Source: Pseudomonas sp. C2B4 (GTDB lineage Bacteria > Pseudomonadota > Gammaproteobacteria > Pseudomonadales > Pseudomonadaceae). Taken from it: a stretch of DNA of 63,354 bases. Below the pieces are notes generated by a model. It was not told where the DNA came from. It ran no database searches and worked only from the letters and a program-made list of their open reading frames with translations. The translations under genes were made by a program, and so were the position numbers. Positions 9,214-17,933 of this stretch are shown in pieces. Positions within the stretch are counted from its first letter, which is position 1. Each line of letters starts with the position of its first letter. The stretch is taken from positions 1 to 63,354 of the forward strand of contig NZ_JABFMU010000036.1 of NCBI RefSeq assembly GCF_013359695.1, read 5' to 3'.

Positions 9214-9423
9214 TTAGATAACTTGAACTTCTTCAGCTTGCATGCCTTTCTGACCGCGGGTAGCGATGAAAGAAACCTGTTGGCCTTCTTTCAGGCTTTT
9301 GAAGCCGTCGGATTGGATAGCTTTGAAGTGAACGAACAGGTCGTCACCGGATTGTGGGGTGATGAAGCCGAAGCCTTTTTCATCGTTGAACCACTTAACG
9401 GTACCGGTTTGGCGATTAGACAT
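9214..9423 (-). CDS. Cold-shock-domain nucleic-acid chaperone
   Basis: The 69-residue protein is a single cold-shock domain with both RNA-binding motifs visible: KGFGFIT (RNP1) and DLFVHF (RNP2). The start MSNRQTGTVKWFNDEKGFGF is canonical. AAGGAG lies 7 bp before the ATG. It has its own terminator and a long untranslated leader region. Pseudomonads carry several paralogues; I cannot tell whether this one is cold-induced (CspA-like) or constitutive. Confidence 0.95.
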   Translation of the reverse strand: MSNRQTGTVKWFNDEKGFGFITPQSGDDLFVHFKAIQSDGFKSLKEGQQVSFIATRGQKGMQAEEVQVI

Positions 9424-9776
9424 GGTGTAACTCCTTGAACAAAGATAACTGCGACTCAGGAAGAACCCTGGCCGAGACTGAGTGCAAAGAGCAGGAAAAA
9501 TTCTTGTAGATGGTTGGATCGAAATTCAACATATCGTGTAGAGATTCTCAGTGACACAAGCAGCACAGTGGCGCCACCTTAACCCTTTTTCCGGAACGTG
9601 CCAATGCTTCTAGCGAAGGTTTCTCGGTTTTCATGATCGACGGTGCATCGTATTGTTTCGAAGGTCCGTCAATAACGCGTGATCGTCGAGAATTGTGCCC
9701 TGCTCTTTGAACCCGGAGGCCCGCCCCGGTAAGATGCCGGACAGATTTTTTCCACCTCGCTATTCAGGACACCGCC
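9424..9776. other. Intergenic: cold-shock gene leader and dcd upstream region
   Basis: This 353-bp gap separates divergent genes. The half next to the cold-shock gene is AT-richer than its surroundings (AAAATTCTTGTAGATGG), consistent with its promoter and a long 5' UTR. I see no convincing longer gene or strong hairpin. dcd starts at 9777. Confidence 0.5.
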
Positions 9777-10343
9777 ATGAGCATCAAATCGGACAAGTGG
9801 ATTCGCCGCATGGCGCAGGAACACGGCATGATCGAGCCGTTCGTCGAGCGCCAGATGCGCGGCAGCGACGACAGCCGTGTGATCTCCTACGGCGTGTCGA
9901 GCTACGGCTACGATGTGCGTTGCACTAATCATTTCAAGGTGTTCACCAACATCAATTCGGCCATCGTCGACCCGAAAAACTTCGATGCCGGCAGCTTCGT
10001 CGATATTCACAGCGACGTTTGCATCATCCCGCCGAACTCCTTCGCCCTGGCCAGTACCGTCGAATATTTCCGTATTCCGCGCAACGTATTGACCATCTGC
10101 CTGGGCAAAAGCACCTACGCCCGCTGCGGCATCATCGTCAACGTCACCCCGCTTGAGCCGGAGTGGGAAGGGCACGTGACCCTGGAGTTCTCCAACACCA
10201 CGAACCTGCCGGCGAAGATCTACGCCAACGAAGGCGTGGCGCAGATGCTGTTCCTCGAGTCCGACGAAGAGTGCGAAGTGTCCTATAAGGATCGCGGCGG
10301 CAAGTATCAGGGCCAGCGCGGCGTGACCCTGCCTCGGACCTGA
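9777..10343 (+). CDS. dcd: dCTP deaminase
   Basis: The 188-residue enzyme deaminates dCTP to dUTP, feeding thymidylate synthesis. The start MSIKSDKWIRRMAQEHGMIEPF, the core SSYGYDVRC, and the motif GKSTYARCGIIVNVTPLEPEWEGHVTLEFSNTT holding the catalytic Glu match Dcd of the trimeric dUTPase superfamily. Length is normal. No uridylate-type neighbour is present; the next gene is a small unrelated ORF. Confidence 0.97.
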   Translation: MSIKSDKWIRRMAQEHGMIEPFVERQMRGSDDSRVISYGVSSYGYDVRCTNHFKVFTNINSAIVDPKNFDAGSFVDIHSDVCIIPPNSFALASTVEYFRIPRNVLTICLGKSTYARCGIIVNVTPLEPEWEGHVTLEFSNTTNLPAKIYANEGVAQMLFLESDEECEVSYKDRGGKYQGQRGVTLPRT

Positions 10344-10382
10344 GTCAGCCGTCTGACAAAACGTGGGAATTCCTGAGCGAGC

Positions 10383-10402
10383 GTACACTCTATGGAGTGT
10401 AC
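10383..10402. promoter_or_regulatory. 8-bp inverted repeat upstream of small Pro-rich ORF
   Basis: GTACACTC-TATG-GAGTGTAC is a perfect inverted repeat, 39 bp after dcd and 48 bp before the next ATG. No T-run follows, so it is not a standard terminator. It could be an operator or an RNA hairpin. Confidence 0.4.
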
Positions 10403-10450
10403 TGCCCCGATTTGCGCAAGGCGGATCGGGCTATCGCTCAGGAGTGCTTT

Positions 10451-10660
10451 ATGAAGATCGACCCGCGAATAAGTGCCGAACTGGCAAGGCTTGAGCCCAA
10501 TCAGGTTGGCGTTTTGGCCTGGTCGTTGTTGGCACACCCGTCAGTCAGCATGGCAGGGGGCATCCCCGGCCAGCCTGATCCCGATACCCCCAATGAACAG
10601 CCCACCGAACCCGGTGAGCCCACCCTGCCGGATGAGCCGCCTCCCGCGCCTGTGGCCTGA
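10451..10660 (+). CDS. Small proline-rich protein, unknown
   Basis: The 69-residue product has a helical N-terminal half (MKIDPRISAELARLEPNQVGVLAWSLLAHPSV) and a tail rich in Pro, Glu and Asp (PDTPNEQPTEPGEPTLPDEP), with about 15 prolines in the last 30 residues. There is no signal peptide. CAGGAG lies 8 bp before the ATG. A REPIN follows 10 bp after the stop. I do not recognise a family; the ribosome site and biased composition support it as real. Confidence 0.6.
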   Translation: MKIDPRISAELARLEPNQVGVLAWSLLAHPSVSMAGGIPGQPDPDTPNEQPTEPGEPTLPDEPPPAPVA

Positions 10661-10670
10661 TTGAATTGAA

Positions 10671-10760
10671 TGTGGGAGCGAGCCTGCTCGCGAAGGCCAT
10701 GTTTCATCCAACAGAAATGTTGACTGACCGGGCCAATTCGCGAGCAGGCTCGCTCCCACA
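10671..10760. repeat. REPIN: inverted REP pair
   Basis: TGTGGGAGCGAGCCTGCTCGCGAA and its reverse complement flank a spacer containing CAACAGAAATGTTGACTGAC, which resembles the spacers at 35409 and 58045. It lies between the Pro-rich ORF and the aotP stop. Confidence 0.92.
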
Positions 10761-10776
10761 GGTTTTGCAGTAGGGG

Positions 10777-11541
10777 TTACTTGAGGTTACCGCTGAGGAA
10801 TTGCTTCAGGCGTTCGCTCTTCGGGTTACCCAGCACGTCTTCCGGCGCGCCTTCTTCCTCCACCAGGCCTTGATGCAGAAACAACACCTGGCTCGACACT
10901 TTACGGGCGAAGCTCATTTCGTGGGTGACCATGATCATGGTCCGGCCTTCTTCGGCCAGACCCTGGATCACCTTGAGCACTTCGCCCACCAGTTCCGGGT
11001 CCAGCGCCGAGGTCGGCTCGTCGAACAGCATGACTTCCGGTTCCATGGCCAACGCCCGGGCAATCGCCACGCGCTGCTGCTGGCCGCCAGATAGGAACGC
11101 CGGGTACTGATCGGCCACCCGTGCCGGCAGACCGACCTTGTCCAGATAGCGGCGCGCACGGTCTTCGGCTTCCTGCTTGCTGCAGCCCAGCACCCGGCGT
11201 GGCGCCATGGTGATGTTTTCCAGCACGGTCATGTGGCTCCACAGGTTGAAGTGCTGGAACACCATGGCCAGCCGGGTGCGGATCCGTTGCAGTTCGTCGG
11301 GATCGGCGACATGCATGCCGTGGCGATCCTTGACCATGCGAATCGCCTGGCCGTCGAGGCTCATGGCGCCGTCGTTGGGTTGTTCAAGAAAGTTGATGCA
11401 GCGCAGAAAGGTGCTTTTACCCGAGCCGCTGGCGCCGATCAGGCTGATGACGTCGCCGGTGTTGGCCTTGAGCGAAACGCCTTTGAGCACCTCATGATCG
11501 CCATAGCTTTTATGCAGGCCTTCAATGGTCAGTTTGTACAT
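10777..11541 (-). CDS. aotP: Arginine/ornithine ABC importer, ATPase
   Basis: The 254-residue ATPase powers uptake of basic amino acids. It has Walker A GASGSGKST, signature LSGGQQQRVAIARAL, Walker B VMLFDEPTSALDP and the H-loop MVTHEMSFA, and is close to HisP. It is the last gene of aotJQMOP, 13 bp after aotO. In P. aeruginosa this operon continues into argR; here argR is absent and a REPIN follows. Confidence 0.93.
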   Translation of the reverse strand: MYKLTIEGLHKSYGDHEVLKGVSLKANTGDVISLIGASGSGKSTFLRCINFLEQPNDGAMSLDGQAIRMVKDRHGMHVADPDELQRIRTRLAMVFQHFNLWSHMTVLENITMAPRRVLGCSKQEAEDRARRYLDKVGLPARVADQYPAFLSGGQQQRVAIARALAMEPEVMLFDEPTSALDPELVGEVLKVIQGLAEEGRTMIMVTHEMSFARKVSSQVLFLHQGLVEEEGAPEDVLGNPKSERLKQFLSGNLK

Positions 11542-11554
11542 GGAGCAAGCATCC

Positions 11555-12691
11555 TCAAGGCGAAAGTAGGTAGCCGCTGCGATAGGCTTCGGCGCCCGCG
11601 ACGTGGGCGATCACCATGCCGGCGGTGGCCATGCGGCGCAGCGAACGGGCGTACATCAACCCGGCGGCGGTGCAGTGGACCGGTGTGACACGGTCGGAGA
11701 TCGGATCGATGATTTCGGCGATCAGTTGCCCGGCTTCCAGGTATTCCCCTGGCAGCGCGGTGAACACCAGCAGCCCGCCGACCGGCGTGGCCACAGGTTC
11801 CACACCGGCCAGCGGTGTGGCCGGGTAGGGCAGGTCAGGCAGTGGGGCCGACTCGCCGGCAATCGCACCGAAGTGAACCAGGTAATCGATGATCGCCTGG
11901 CAGTCGAGGCTGGCCAACGGGTGATTGACGTCGCCCTGGCCGCGCAGTTCGACGGTGACCGAAAAGCTGCCCAACGGAATATCGAAGTGCTCGCCGAAGC
12001 GCTCTTTCAGTTGCCACCACAGCAGGGTGAAGCATTCATCGAACGACTGGCCGCCGGAATCGGTGGCCAGCAAGCTCGCTTCGGAGCCGATGTAGCGGGC
12101 CAGCGGCTCAACCAGCGGCCAGGCCTCGGGCGTGGTGTACAGGTGCGCGACGGCTTCGAAATCGCAATGCAGGTCCAGCACCATGTCCGCATCGCAGGCC
12201 AGCCTTTGCAGGGTCAGGCGCTGGGATTGCAGCTGGGTGCTGGCGGTCTGCCGCGCCAGCGCAGTGCGCAGGCTGTTGCGGATCAATTGCAGGTTATGTT
12301 GCGGGTCGTCGCCGAGTTGACCTTCGATGTCGTTACCGACTTCTTCACTCAAATCGACGAACCAGCGGTTGAAGTTCTGCCCGCTTTCCAGCTCGTAGCG
12401 GCCCAGCGGCACATCCATCAGCACCTGTTCCAGGCCGACCGGGTTGGCGACCGGCACCAGGACGATCTCGCTGCGCAGACGACCGGCGGCTTCCAGCTCC
12501 GCCAGGCGTTGCTTGAGGTGCCAGACCACCAGCATGCCGGGCATTTCATCGGCATGAAGGGATGACTGGATGTAGATCTTGCTTCGGGCGCTTGTAACGG
12601 TAGGCGCCGTTGCAGGCCCGAAGTGGAAGCTGTGGATCTGGCGTGCGGTCCCCGGCAGCGGGGCCAGCAGGTCATGTATCTGGTGGCGCAT
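11555..12691 (-). CDS. aotO: AotO: succinylglutamate desuccinylase/aspartoacylase-family protein
   Basis: The 378-residue protein belongs to the AstE/aspartoacylase zinc carboxypeptidase fold: QSSLHADEMPG supplies the first His/Glu zinc ligands, and DMVLDLHCDFEAVAHLY the later His. Its place inside the basic amino-acid transporter operon matches aotO of P. aeruginosa, which is dispensable for transport. A hydrolytic role on an acylated amino acid is plausible but unproven. The ATG at 12691 follows AGGAAA and begins MRHQIHDLLAPLPG. The gap to aotM is 26 bp. Confidence 0.85.
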   Translation of the reverse strand: MRHQIHDLLAPLPGTARQIHSFHFGPATAPTVTSARSKIYIQSSLHADEMPGMLVVWHLKQRLAELEAAGRLRSEIVLVPVANPVGLEQVLMDVPLGRYELESGQNFNRWFVDLSEEVGNDIEGQLGDDPQHNLQLIRNSLRTALARQTASTQLQSQRLTLQRLACDADMVLDLHCDFEAVAHLYTTPEAWPLVEPLARYIGSEASLLATDSGGQSFDECFTLLWWQLKERFGEHFDIPLGSFSVTVELRGQGDVNHPLASLDCQAIIDYLVHFGAIAGESAPLPDLPYPATPLAGVEPVATPVGGLLVFTALPGEYLEAGQLIAEIIDPISDRVTPVHCTAAGLMYARSLRRMATAGMVIAHVAGAEAYRSGYLLSP

Positions 12692-12717
12692 TCTTTGTTT
12701 CCTGAAACAGAAAAGAC

Positions 12718-13428
12718 CTAGTGGGTCGGCCCGAGGAAGGCCAACCATCGGCGTTCGGCGAGGCGGAACAGGCCGACCAGCGCAAAGGTGACGGTCAGGT
12801 AGATCAGCGCGGCGATGCCGAACGACTGGAAAGTCAGGAAGGTCGCCGAGTTGGCATCCCGCGCGACTTTCAGTACATCCGGGATGGTCGCGGTGAACGC
12901 CACGGTGGTCGAGTGCAGCATCAGAATCACTTCGTTGCTGTAATACGGCAGCGAGCGACGCAGGGCCGAAGGCATGATCACGTAGGCATAGAGCTTCCAG
13001 CCTGTAAGACCGTAGGCCTTGGCCGCTTCGACTTCACCGTGGGCCATGCTGCGGATCGCCCCGGCGAAAATCTCCGTGGTGTAGGCGCAGGTGTTCAGGG
13101 CGAACGCCAGGATGGTGCAATTCATTGCATCGCGGAAAAAGCTGTCGAGCAGCGGTTGCGCGCGGATGGCGGCCAGGCTGTAGATCCCGGTGTAACAGAT
13201 CAGCAGTTGGATATACAGCGGCGTGCCACGGAACAGGTAGGTGTAGAACTGCACCGGCCAGCGAATGTAGAAGTGCGGTGAAACCCGGGCGATGGACAGC
13301 GGAATCGAAACGATGAACCCGATGAAAATCGAAGCGCTGAGCAGCCACAGGGTCATGGCCAGGCCGGTAATGTTCTGACCGTCGGTGTAAAGGAAGGCTT
13401 TCCAGTATTCCTGCAGGAGTTCGATCAT
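12718..13428 (-). CDS. aotM: Arginine/ornithine ABC importer, permease M
   Basis: The 236-residue inner-membrane permease resembles HisM, with about five membrane spans. It carries the polar amino-acid permease loop that contacts the ATPase (IRSMAHGEVEAAKAYGLTGW). It overlaps the aotQ stop by 4 bp (ATGA), so the two subunits are translationally coupled. It pairs with AotQ as a heterodimer over the AotP ATPase. Confidence 0.93.
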   Translation of the reverse strand: MIELLQEYWKAFLYTDGQNITGLAMTLWLLSASIFIGFIVSIPLSIARVSPHFYIRWPVQFYTYLFRGTPLYIQLLICYTGIYSLAAIRAQPLLDSFFRDAMNCTILAFALNTCAYTTEIFAGAIRSMAHGEVEAAKAYGLTGWKLYAYVIMPSALRRSLPYYSNEVILMLHSTTVAFTATIPDVLKVARDANSATFLTFQSFGIAALIYLTVTFALVGLFRLAERRWLAFLGPTH

Positions 13429-14153
13429 CGTACGGCCTCCCGGGTGCCGGCGGCGTAGCGACGTTCGAGCCAGCGCAAAATGATATTGGAGGCACTGGTG
13501 ATCACCAGGTAGATCACGGCGGCGAGCACCAGGAAATAGAACAGTTGATAAGTGCTTTTACCCGCGTCCTGTGCAGCCTTTACAAGGTCCGCGAGGCCGA
13601 TGATCGACACCAGCGCGGTGGCCTTGAGCATGACCATCCAGTTGTTGCCGATACCCGGCAGGGCAAAGCGCATCATTTGGGGGAACACCACGATACGGAA
13701 ACGCTGACCCCGTTTAAGGCCATAAGCGGTGGCTGCTTCAACCTGACCGCGAGGCACCGCGAGGATGGCGCCGCGGAAGGTTTCGGTGAAGTACGCACCG
13801 TAAATGAAGCCCAGGGTGAGTACGCCAGCGCTGAATGGGTCGATTTCGATGTATTCCCATTCCATGTAGTCGGTGAGCGACGTCAGCCAGGTTTGCAGGC
13901 TGTAGAAGATCAGCAGCATCAGCACCAGGTCCGGCACCCCGCGAATCAGCGTGGTGTAGCACTGGGCGGGCAGGCGCAGCAGTTTGACTTTTGACAGCTT
14001 GGCACTGGCGCCGAGCAGGCCGAGCAACACGGCCACCAGCAGCGACATCGCCGATAATTTGATGGTCATCCAGGTGCCTTCCATCAGCAACGGACCGAAG
14101 CCCTTGAGGCTGAAGGCTGAGAGCCCCAGATTTTGTAAGAGGTTTTCGAACAT
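13425..14153 (-). CDS. aotQ: Arginine/ornithine ABC importer, permease Q
   Basis: The 242-residue HisQ-type permease has an EAA loop (AVPRGQVEAATAYGLKRGQ) and the usual five hydrophobic segments. It lies 56 bp after aotJ, and an intrinsic terminator sits in that gap, so it and the downstream genes are expected to be expressed at a lower level than the binding protein. Confidence 0.93.
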   Translation of the reverse strand: MFENLLQNLGLSAFSLKGFGPLLMEGTWMTIKLSAMSLLVAVLLGLLGASAKLSKVKLLRLPAQCYTTLIRGVPDLVLMLLIFYSLQTWLTSLTDYMEWEYIEIDPFSAGVLTLGFIYGAYFTETFRGAILAVPRGQVEAATAYGLKRGQRFRIVVFPQMMRFALPGIGNNWMVMLKATALVSIIGLADLVKAAQDAGKSTYQLFYFLVLAAVIYLVITSASNIILRWLERRYAAGTREAVR

Positions 14154-14175
14154 AAATCAGCAACCTGATCGGATG

Positions 14176-14203
14176 AAAAAAGCGCCCATCGCGAGATGGG
14201 CGC
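14176..14203 (-). terminator. Hairpin terminator between aotJ and aotQ
   Basis: GCGCCCATC-TCGC-GATGGGCGC (read on the minus strand) forms a 9-bp stem with a 4-base loop, followed by six T. It lies just after the aotJ stop inside the operon and should allow partial readthrough only. Confidence 0.82.
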
Positions 14204-14209
14204 CGGGCA

Positions 14210-14992
14210 TTATTTGCCGCTGTACAGATTCAGATCGCCAAAGTGTTTCTTCTGGATGGTGGCGTAGGTGCCATCATCGTGTAACGCTTTGATACCTTTA
14301 TCCAAAAGCGCTTTCAGCTCGGTGTTACCTTTCTTAATACCGACGGCGGTTTTGGCTGGCAGCAGCTCGCTGTCGACCGGTTTGCTGACGTCGTAGTCGG
14401 CACCTTGTGGGGATTTCAGGAAGCCCAGTTCAGCCTGCAGCATGTCCTGGATACCCGCATCGAGACGACCCGAAGTCAGGTCGGCATATACCTGGTCCTG
14501 GTTCTGATAGGCCTGGGTTTTCACGCCTGCCTTGTCCAGAACGGCCTTGGCATAGGCTTCCTGAATGGTGCCTTGCTCGTAGCCGACGGTTTTGCCCTTG
14601 AGCGTGGCAACGTCTGCGGTGATGCCGGAACCTTTCTTGAACACGTAAGCGGTAGGGCCGGAGAACAGCTCGCTGGAGAAGTCGATGACTTTTTCGCGGG
14701 CCGGGGTGACGGTCATCGAAGAGATCACGCCGTCGAATTTATTGGCCTTGAGGCCAGGAATCATGCCGTCGAAATCGCTCTCGACCCATTTGCACTTGAC
14801 CTTCAGCTCGGCGCAGATTGCGTTGCCCAGATCGATGTCGAAGCCTACCAGGCTGCCGTCGGCCGCTTTCGACTCGAACGGTGCGTAGGAAGGGTCAACG
14901 CCAAAACGCAATTCCTTGTATTCCTTTGCCAGCGCAGAGCCAGCAGCTACGCACAATGCCAGTGCAGACAGGGTCAGCAATGCTTTTTTCAT
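14210..14992 (-). CDS. aotJ: Arginine/ornithine periplasmic binding protein
   Basis: The 260-residue protein has a signal peptide (MKKALLTLSALALCVAAGSALA) and a type II periplasmic binding fold of the LAO/HisJ type (KELRFGVDPSYAPFESKAADGSLVGFDIDLGNAICAEL). It captures arginine or ornithine for AotQM. It is first in its operon and followed by a terminator. The 290 bp upstream hold its promoter and a degenerate REPIN. Confidence 0.94.
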   Translation of the reverse strand: MKKALLTLSALALCVAAGSALAKEYKELRFGVDPSYAPFESKAADGSLVGFDIDLGNAICAELKVKCKWVESDFDGMIPGLKANKFDGVISSMTVTPAREKVIDFSSELFSGPTAYVFKKGSGITADVATLKGKTVGYEQGTIQEAYAKAVLDKAGVKTQAYQNQDQVYADLTSGRLDAGIQDMLQAELGFLKSPQGADYDVSKPVDSELLPAKTAVGIKKGNTELKALLDKGIKALHDDGTYATIQKKHFGDLNLYSGK

Positions 14993-15180
14993 TATTCAAT
15001 CCCTAAGAACCAATATGAGCGCTTGTGGCGCAGAATTATTGTTACTGGTACGCGTAAGACCTAATGAAAGTAGCAATTTCCGAACCAGAGTGCCGAACAA
15101 GCGTTTAAAAGGTGTTCGGGAAATTGCCGGATGCGATTAGTGCACGAAAACGGGCGGCGTGAAAAGCCTGCACTGTTTTG

Positions 15181-15266
15181 GGTGGCGGGCCTGTTCGCGA
15201 AGAGGACGTGTCAATCAACCTTCAAGGTGACTGACACACCGTTTCGCGAGCAGGCTCGCTCCCACA
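15181..15266. repeat. REPIN with one decayed arm
   Basis: The right arm (TTTCGCGAGCAGGCTCGCTCCCACA) is intact. The left arm is degenerate (GGTGGCGGGCCTGTTCGCGAAG). The spacer (GTGTCAATCAAC...GGTGACTGAC) resembles the spacers of the better-preserved copies, which supports decay from a full REPIN. Confidence 0.75.
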
Positions 15267-15284
15267 GGGATTTTTCAGCCGTCT

Positions 15285-17735
15285 TTATTTGCCGGGTGTC
15301 AGGGTCAATCGCTTGGTTCCGTACACCTTGTCAAAGTTCTGCGGTTGCATCGGCAGGCTCATGTATTGCCCCTTCAACCACGGATCGATGCTGTTGAGGT
15401 AGTTAGGGCTGGCCGGGTTGCCGGACTGGCCGGTGGCGAGCTGGCCCGTCAGCGGCTCGGCCTGGCCGAAGTCGACGATAAAGCGCATGGCCGGCACCAG
15501 CGTCGTGTTGAAGTCCTGGCCCCAGGTGAACGCCGCGGTGTTGAGCGTGGTGTGATCGCCGCCTGCCGGCAGCGGACCGCGTACGGTCTGGCCATGGCTG
15601 TTCTTCCATTCATAGCGGTGCAGTTTGCCCCACTGCCAGGCTTTGTGATCACCACCCAACTGACTGTCGCCCGCGCTGATCGCCGCGGCCAGGCTGCGTG
15701 CGAGGATGGCCGGTTTGTCTTCTTTCTGCGCGGTGCGCGCGTCATCCCAGAACGGACTGTCTTCACGGCCCAGCAGATGATCGGCCTGTGCGGCGTAGGA
15801 CAACTTGCCGTTGGCGATAAAGGCTTTCCACGCCGGGCTGCTCTCTGGACCCAATTCGTCGAGGAAGATTTGCTTGGTGCTTTCCTGCAGGAACAGCTCG
15901 TAGATCGCGGCGTCAGTGGAGGTCGGGGCCAGTTTGCCGTCGAACGCCATCAAACGGGTCAATGCTTCGCGTGCCTTGCCGCGATCCGCCTCGGGCAGCG
16001 CGTCGATGGCCTGCTTGAGCGGCTGGGCCATGCCCGGTGCTTCGAACATCTTCTTCAGTTTGGCGGCGAAGGTCGTGGTTTGGTCGTACTGCATGGCGAT
16101 CAGGCTGCGGGTGTCATGTTTGCCGATGCCGGCCAGTTCGGCCAGGCGCTCGCCGCGTTCCGGTGCCGACCAGGAATTGGACAGCTGCATGCCGTAGCCA
16201 TGAGGGATGACCCGTTGGTTGGCGGTACCGAGCCAGCCTTGGGCCGGGTCCTGATCGTAGGGGTGCAGCATCGGATCGGCGTAACCGTCCCAATCGTAGC
16301 GTCCGTCCCAGCCCGGCGAGGGCAGCAGGCCTTCGCCTTCGCGGCGGTTCGGGTAGCGGCCGGTGACTTGCCAACCGATGTTGCTGGCATCGGCAAACAC
16401 CAGGTTCAAGGCAATGGCGCGGATCTCGCGGCTGGCGTCCGACGCCTTTTCGACGTTCTGTGCGCGGGACAGGTCGAAAAACGCGTCCAGGGTTTTGTCG
16501 TCGGTGAAGTTCGGCGTCTGCAGGGCCAGGCCGAAGCCGCTGCCCTGGGCCAGGCCCTGGGCGCTGTTGAGCAACGGGCCATGGCGGGTTTCGAACACCG
16601 CTTCGCGAATTGGCCGCTGGCCTTTGACGAAATAGGTTTCGTTGCGCACGATCGCAGGCGTCCATTTGCCGTTGGATTCGTAAGTCAGGCCATTGCCCTG
16701 GCGCTTGATTTTCTCCAGGAACAGGTCCTGGTTGTCGCCCATGACCGTGGTCATGCTCCACGCCACTTTGCCGTTGAACCCGCCCAGCACCATCGGCAAG
16801 CCGGCGATGGTCACGCCGGATGCCTGATACTTCGGTGCGCGAATCTGCACGTAGCTGAACAACGATGGCACCCCCATCGGGCCATGGCTGTCGCTGGCCA
16901 ACAGGCTTTTACCGCTGCGACTGCGTTGCGGGGCGATGGCCCAGTTGTTCGAGGACGTGGCGCCCAGCAGGTTCAGCTCAGAGAGTAGTCCCGTGGCTTT
17001 GCTGATATCTGCCAGGCCCGGTACTTGTCCATTGAGCTTGATGCCCTGCAGCTTTTCGCTTTCGGCCAGCGGCAGTTTTTCGTCTGGCGCGGAGGGCGTC
17101 AGCCACGGGAGTTTGTCGGTGGTGATCGTTTGGGCCAGCACCAGCGAGGAAATTTCTTCGGGCAGGTTCGCGGACTGACTGAAGTTCAGCAGGCAGAAAA
17201 TCAGCGCCGAATCTTCCGGTTTCCAGTATTCAGGCTTGTAACCGCTGGCCGCGAGGTCGGCCGGCAGTTTGTCGCGGTAGCGGAACAGGTAGGCGTTGAC
17301 CCCGCGAGCATAGACTTCGAAGAATCGCTTGAGGCGTGGCGAAGAAGCCTTGTACAGCTCGCCGGCGCTCTTCTTCAAGTTGACGGCACGCATGTAGCGG
17401 TCGGCATCCAGCAGATCCGAACCCTGCATCTCGGCCAGGCGTCCCTGAGCCAGCAAACGCAGGGTGACCATTTGCGTGATGCGGTCGCTGGCGTGCACGT
17501 AGCCGAGGGTGAACAGGGCGTCGTGGAACGTGCTGCTTTCGATCAACGGCATGCCCATGGCATTGCGGCGCACCGAAACGTTCTGTGCCAGGCCCTTCAG
17601 TGGCTGTACACCAACAGTGGGCGGCAGGGTGTCCTGGGCATTGAAGCTCTGACAGCCGGTCAGGCTCAAAACCCCCGCCACTGCTGCGGCAACGCCGAAC
17701 CGGGGTAGAAAATGTGTAAGGGCTGGCGAGGCCAT
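15285..17735 (-). CDS. quiP: Penicillin-acylase-family AHL acylase, QuiP-like
   Basis: The 816-residue Ntn-hydrolase precursor is closest in layout to QuiP of P. aeruginosa, which cleaves long-chain acyl-homoserine lactones. The beta-chain nucleophile should be Ser262 (S-NNWAIAPQRS), preceded by the cleaved spacer. Other family marks are GNPASPNYLNSIDPWLKGQY and the terminal VYGTKRLTLTPGK. A lipobox-like LTGC ends at Cys28, so it may be lipid-anchored. The ATG at 17735 has AGGAG upstream; an in-frame start 30 bp earlier is less likely. Substrate assignment is inferred; beta-lactams or other amides are possible. Confidence 0.85.
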   Translation of the reverse strand: MASPALTHFLPRFGVAAAVAGVLSLTGCQSFNAQDTLPPTVGVQPLKGLAQNVSVRRNAMGMPLIESSTFHDALFTLGYVHASDRITQMVTLRLLAQGRLAEMQGSDLLDADRYMRAVNLKKSAGELYKASSPRLKRFFEVYARGVNAYLFRYRDKLPADLAASGYKPEYWKPEDSALIFCLLNFSQSANLPEEISSLVLAQTITTDKLPWLTPSAPDEKLPLAESEKLQGIKLNGQVPGLADISKATGLLSELNLLGATSSNNWAIAPQRSRSGKSLLASDSHGPMGVPSLFSYVQIRAPKYQASGVTIAGLPMVLGGFNGKVAWSMTTVMGDNQDLFLEKIKRQGNGLTYESNGKWTPAIVRNETYFVKGQRPIREAVFETRHGPLLNSAQGLAQGSGFGLALQTPNFTDDKTLDAFFDLSRAQNVEKASDASREIRAIALNLVFADASNIGWQVTGRYPNRREGEGLLPSPGWDGRYDWDGYADPMLHPYDQDPAQGWLGTANQRVIPHGYGMQLSNSWSAPERGERLAELAGIGKHDTRSLIAMQYDQTTTFAAKLKKMFEAPGMAQPLKQAIDALPEADRGKAREALTRLMAFDGKLAPTSTDAAIYELFLQESTKQIFLDELGPESSPAWKAFIANGKLSYAAQADHLLGREDSPFWDDARTAQKEDKPAILARSLAAAISAGDSQLGGDHKAWQWGKLHRYEWKNSHGQTVRGPLPAGGDHTTLNTAAFTWGQDFNTTLVPAMRFIVDFGQAEPLTGQLATGQSGNPASPNYLNSIDPWLKGQYMSLPMQPQNFDKVYGTKRLTLTPGK

Positions 17736-17933
17736 GGCAAAGCTCCTGCGGGAGTAAGGGTGCAATTAAGGCAAAGGCGCTACGTTAGTGAGCGGGAAGG
17801 GGGTGCGCAAGCGGACAAAAGGTCTTATTTCAGGATTTGTCCAAGTCATCCGAATGACGTTGCAGGGTTGTTTGTCAGCGGAGGCAATGTTGAAGTGCGA
17901 CAAACTCAATCAACAAGCGTGAGAAAAGTCGGC

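Noticed and set aside
9540..9640. 28-codon minus-strand frame (MKTEKPSLEALARSGKRVKV...)
   Set aside because: Too short, no clear ribosome site, and it lies in the probable cold-shock leader or promoter; kept as noise.
15345..16988. 547-residue plus-strand open frame
   Set aside because: It mirrors quiP and begins with no ribosome site.
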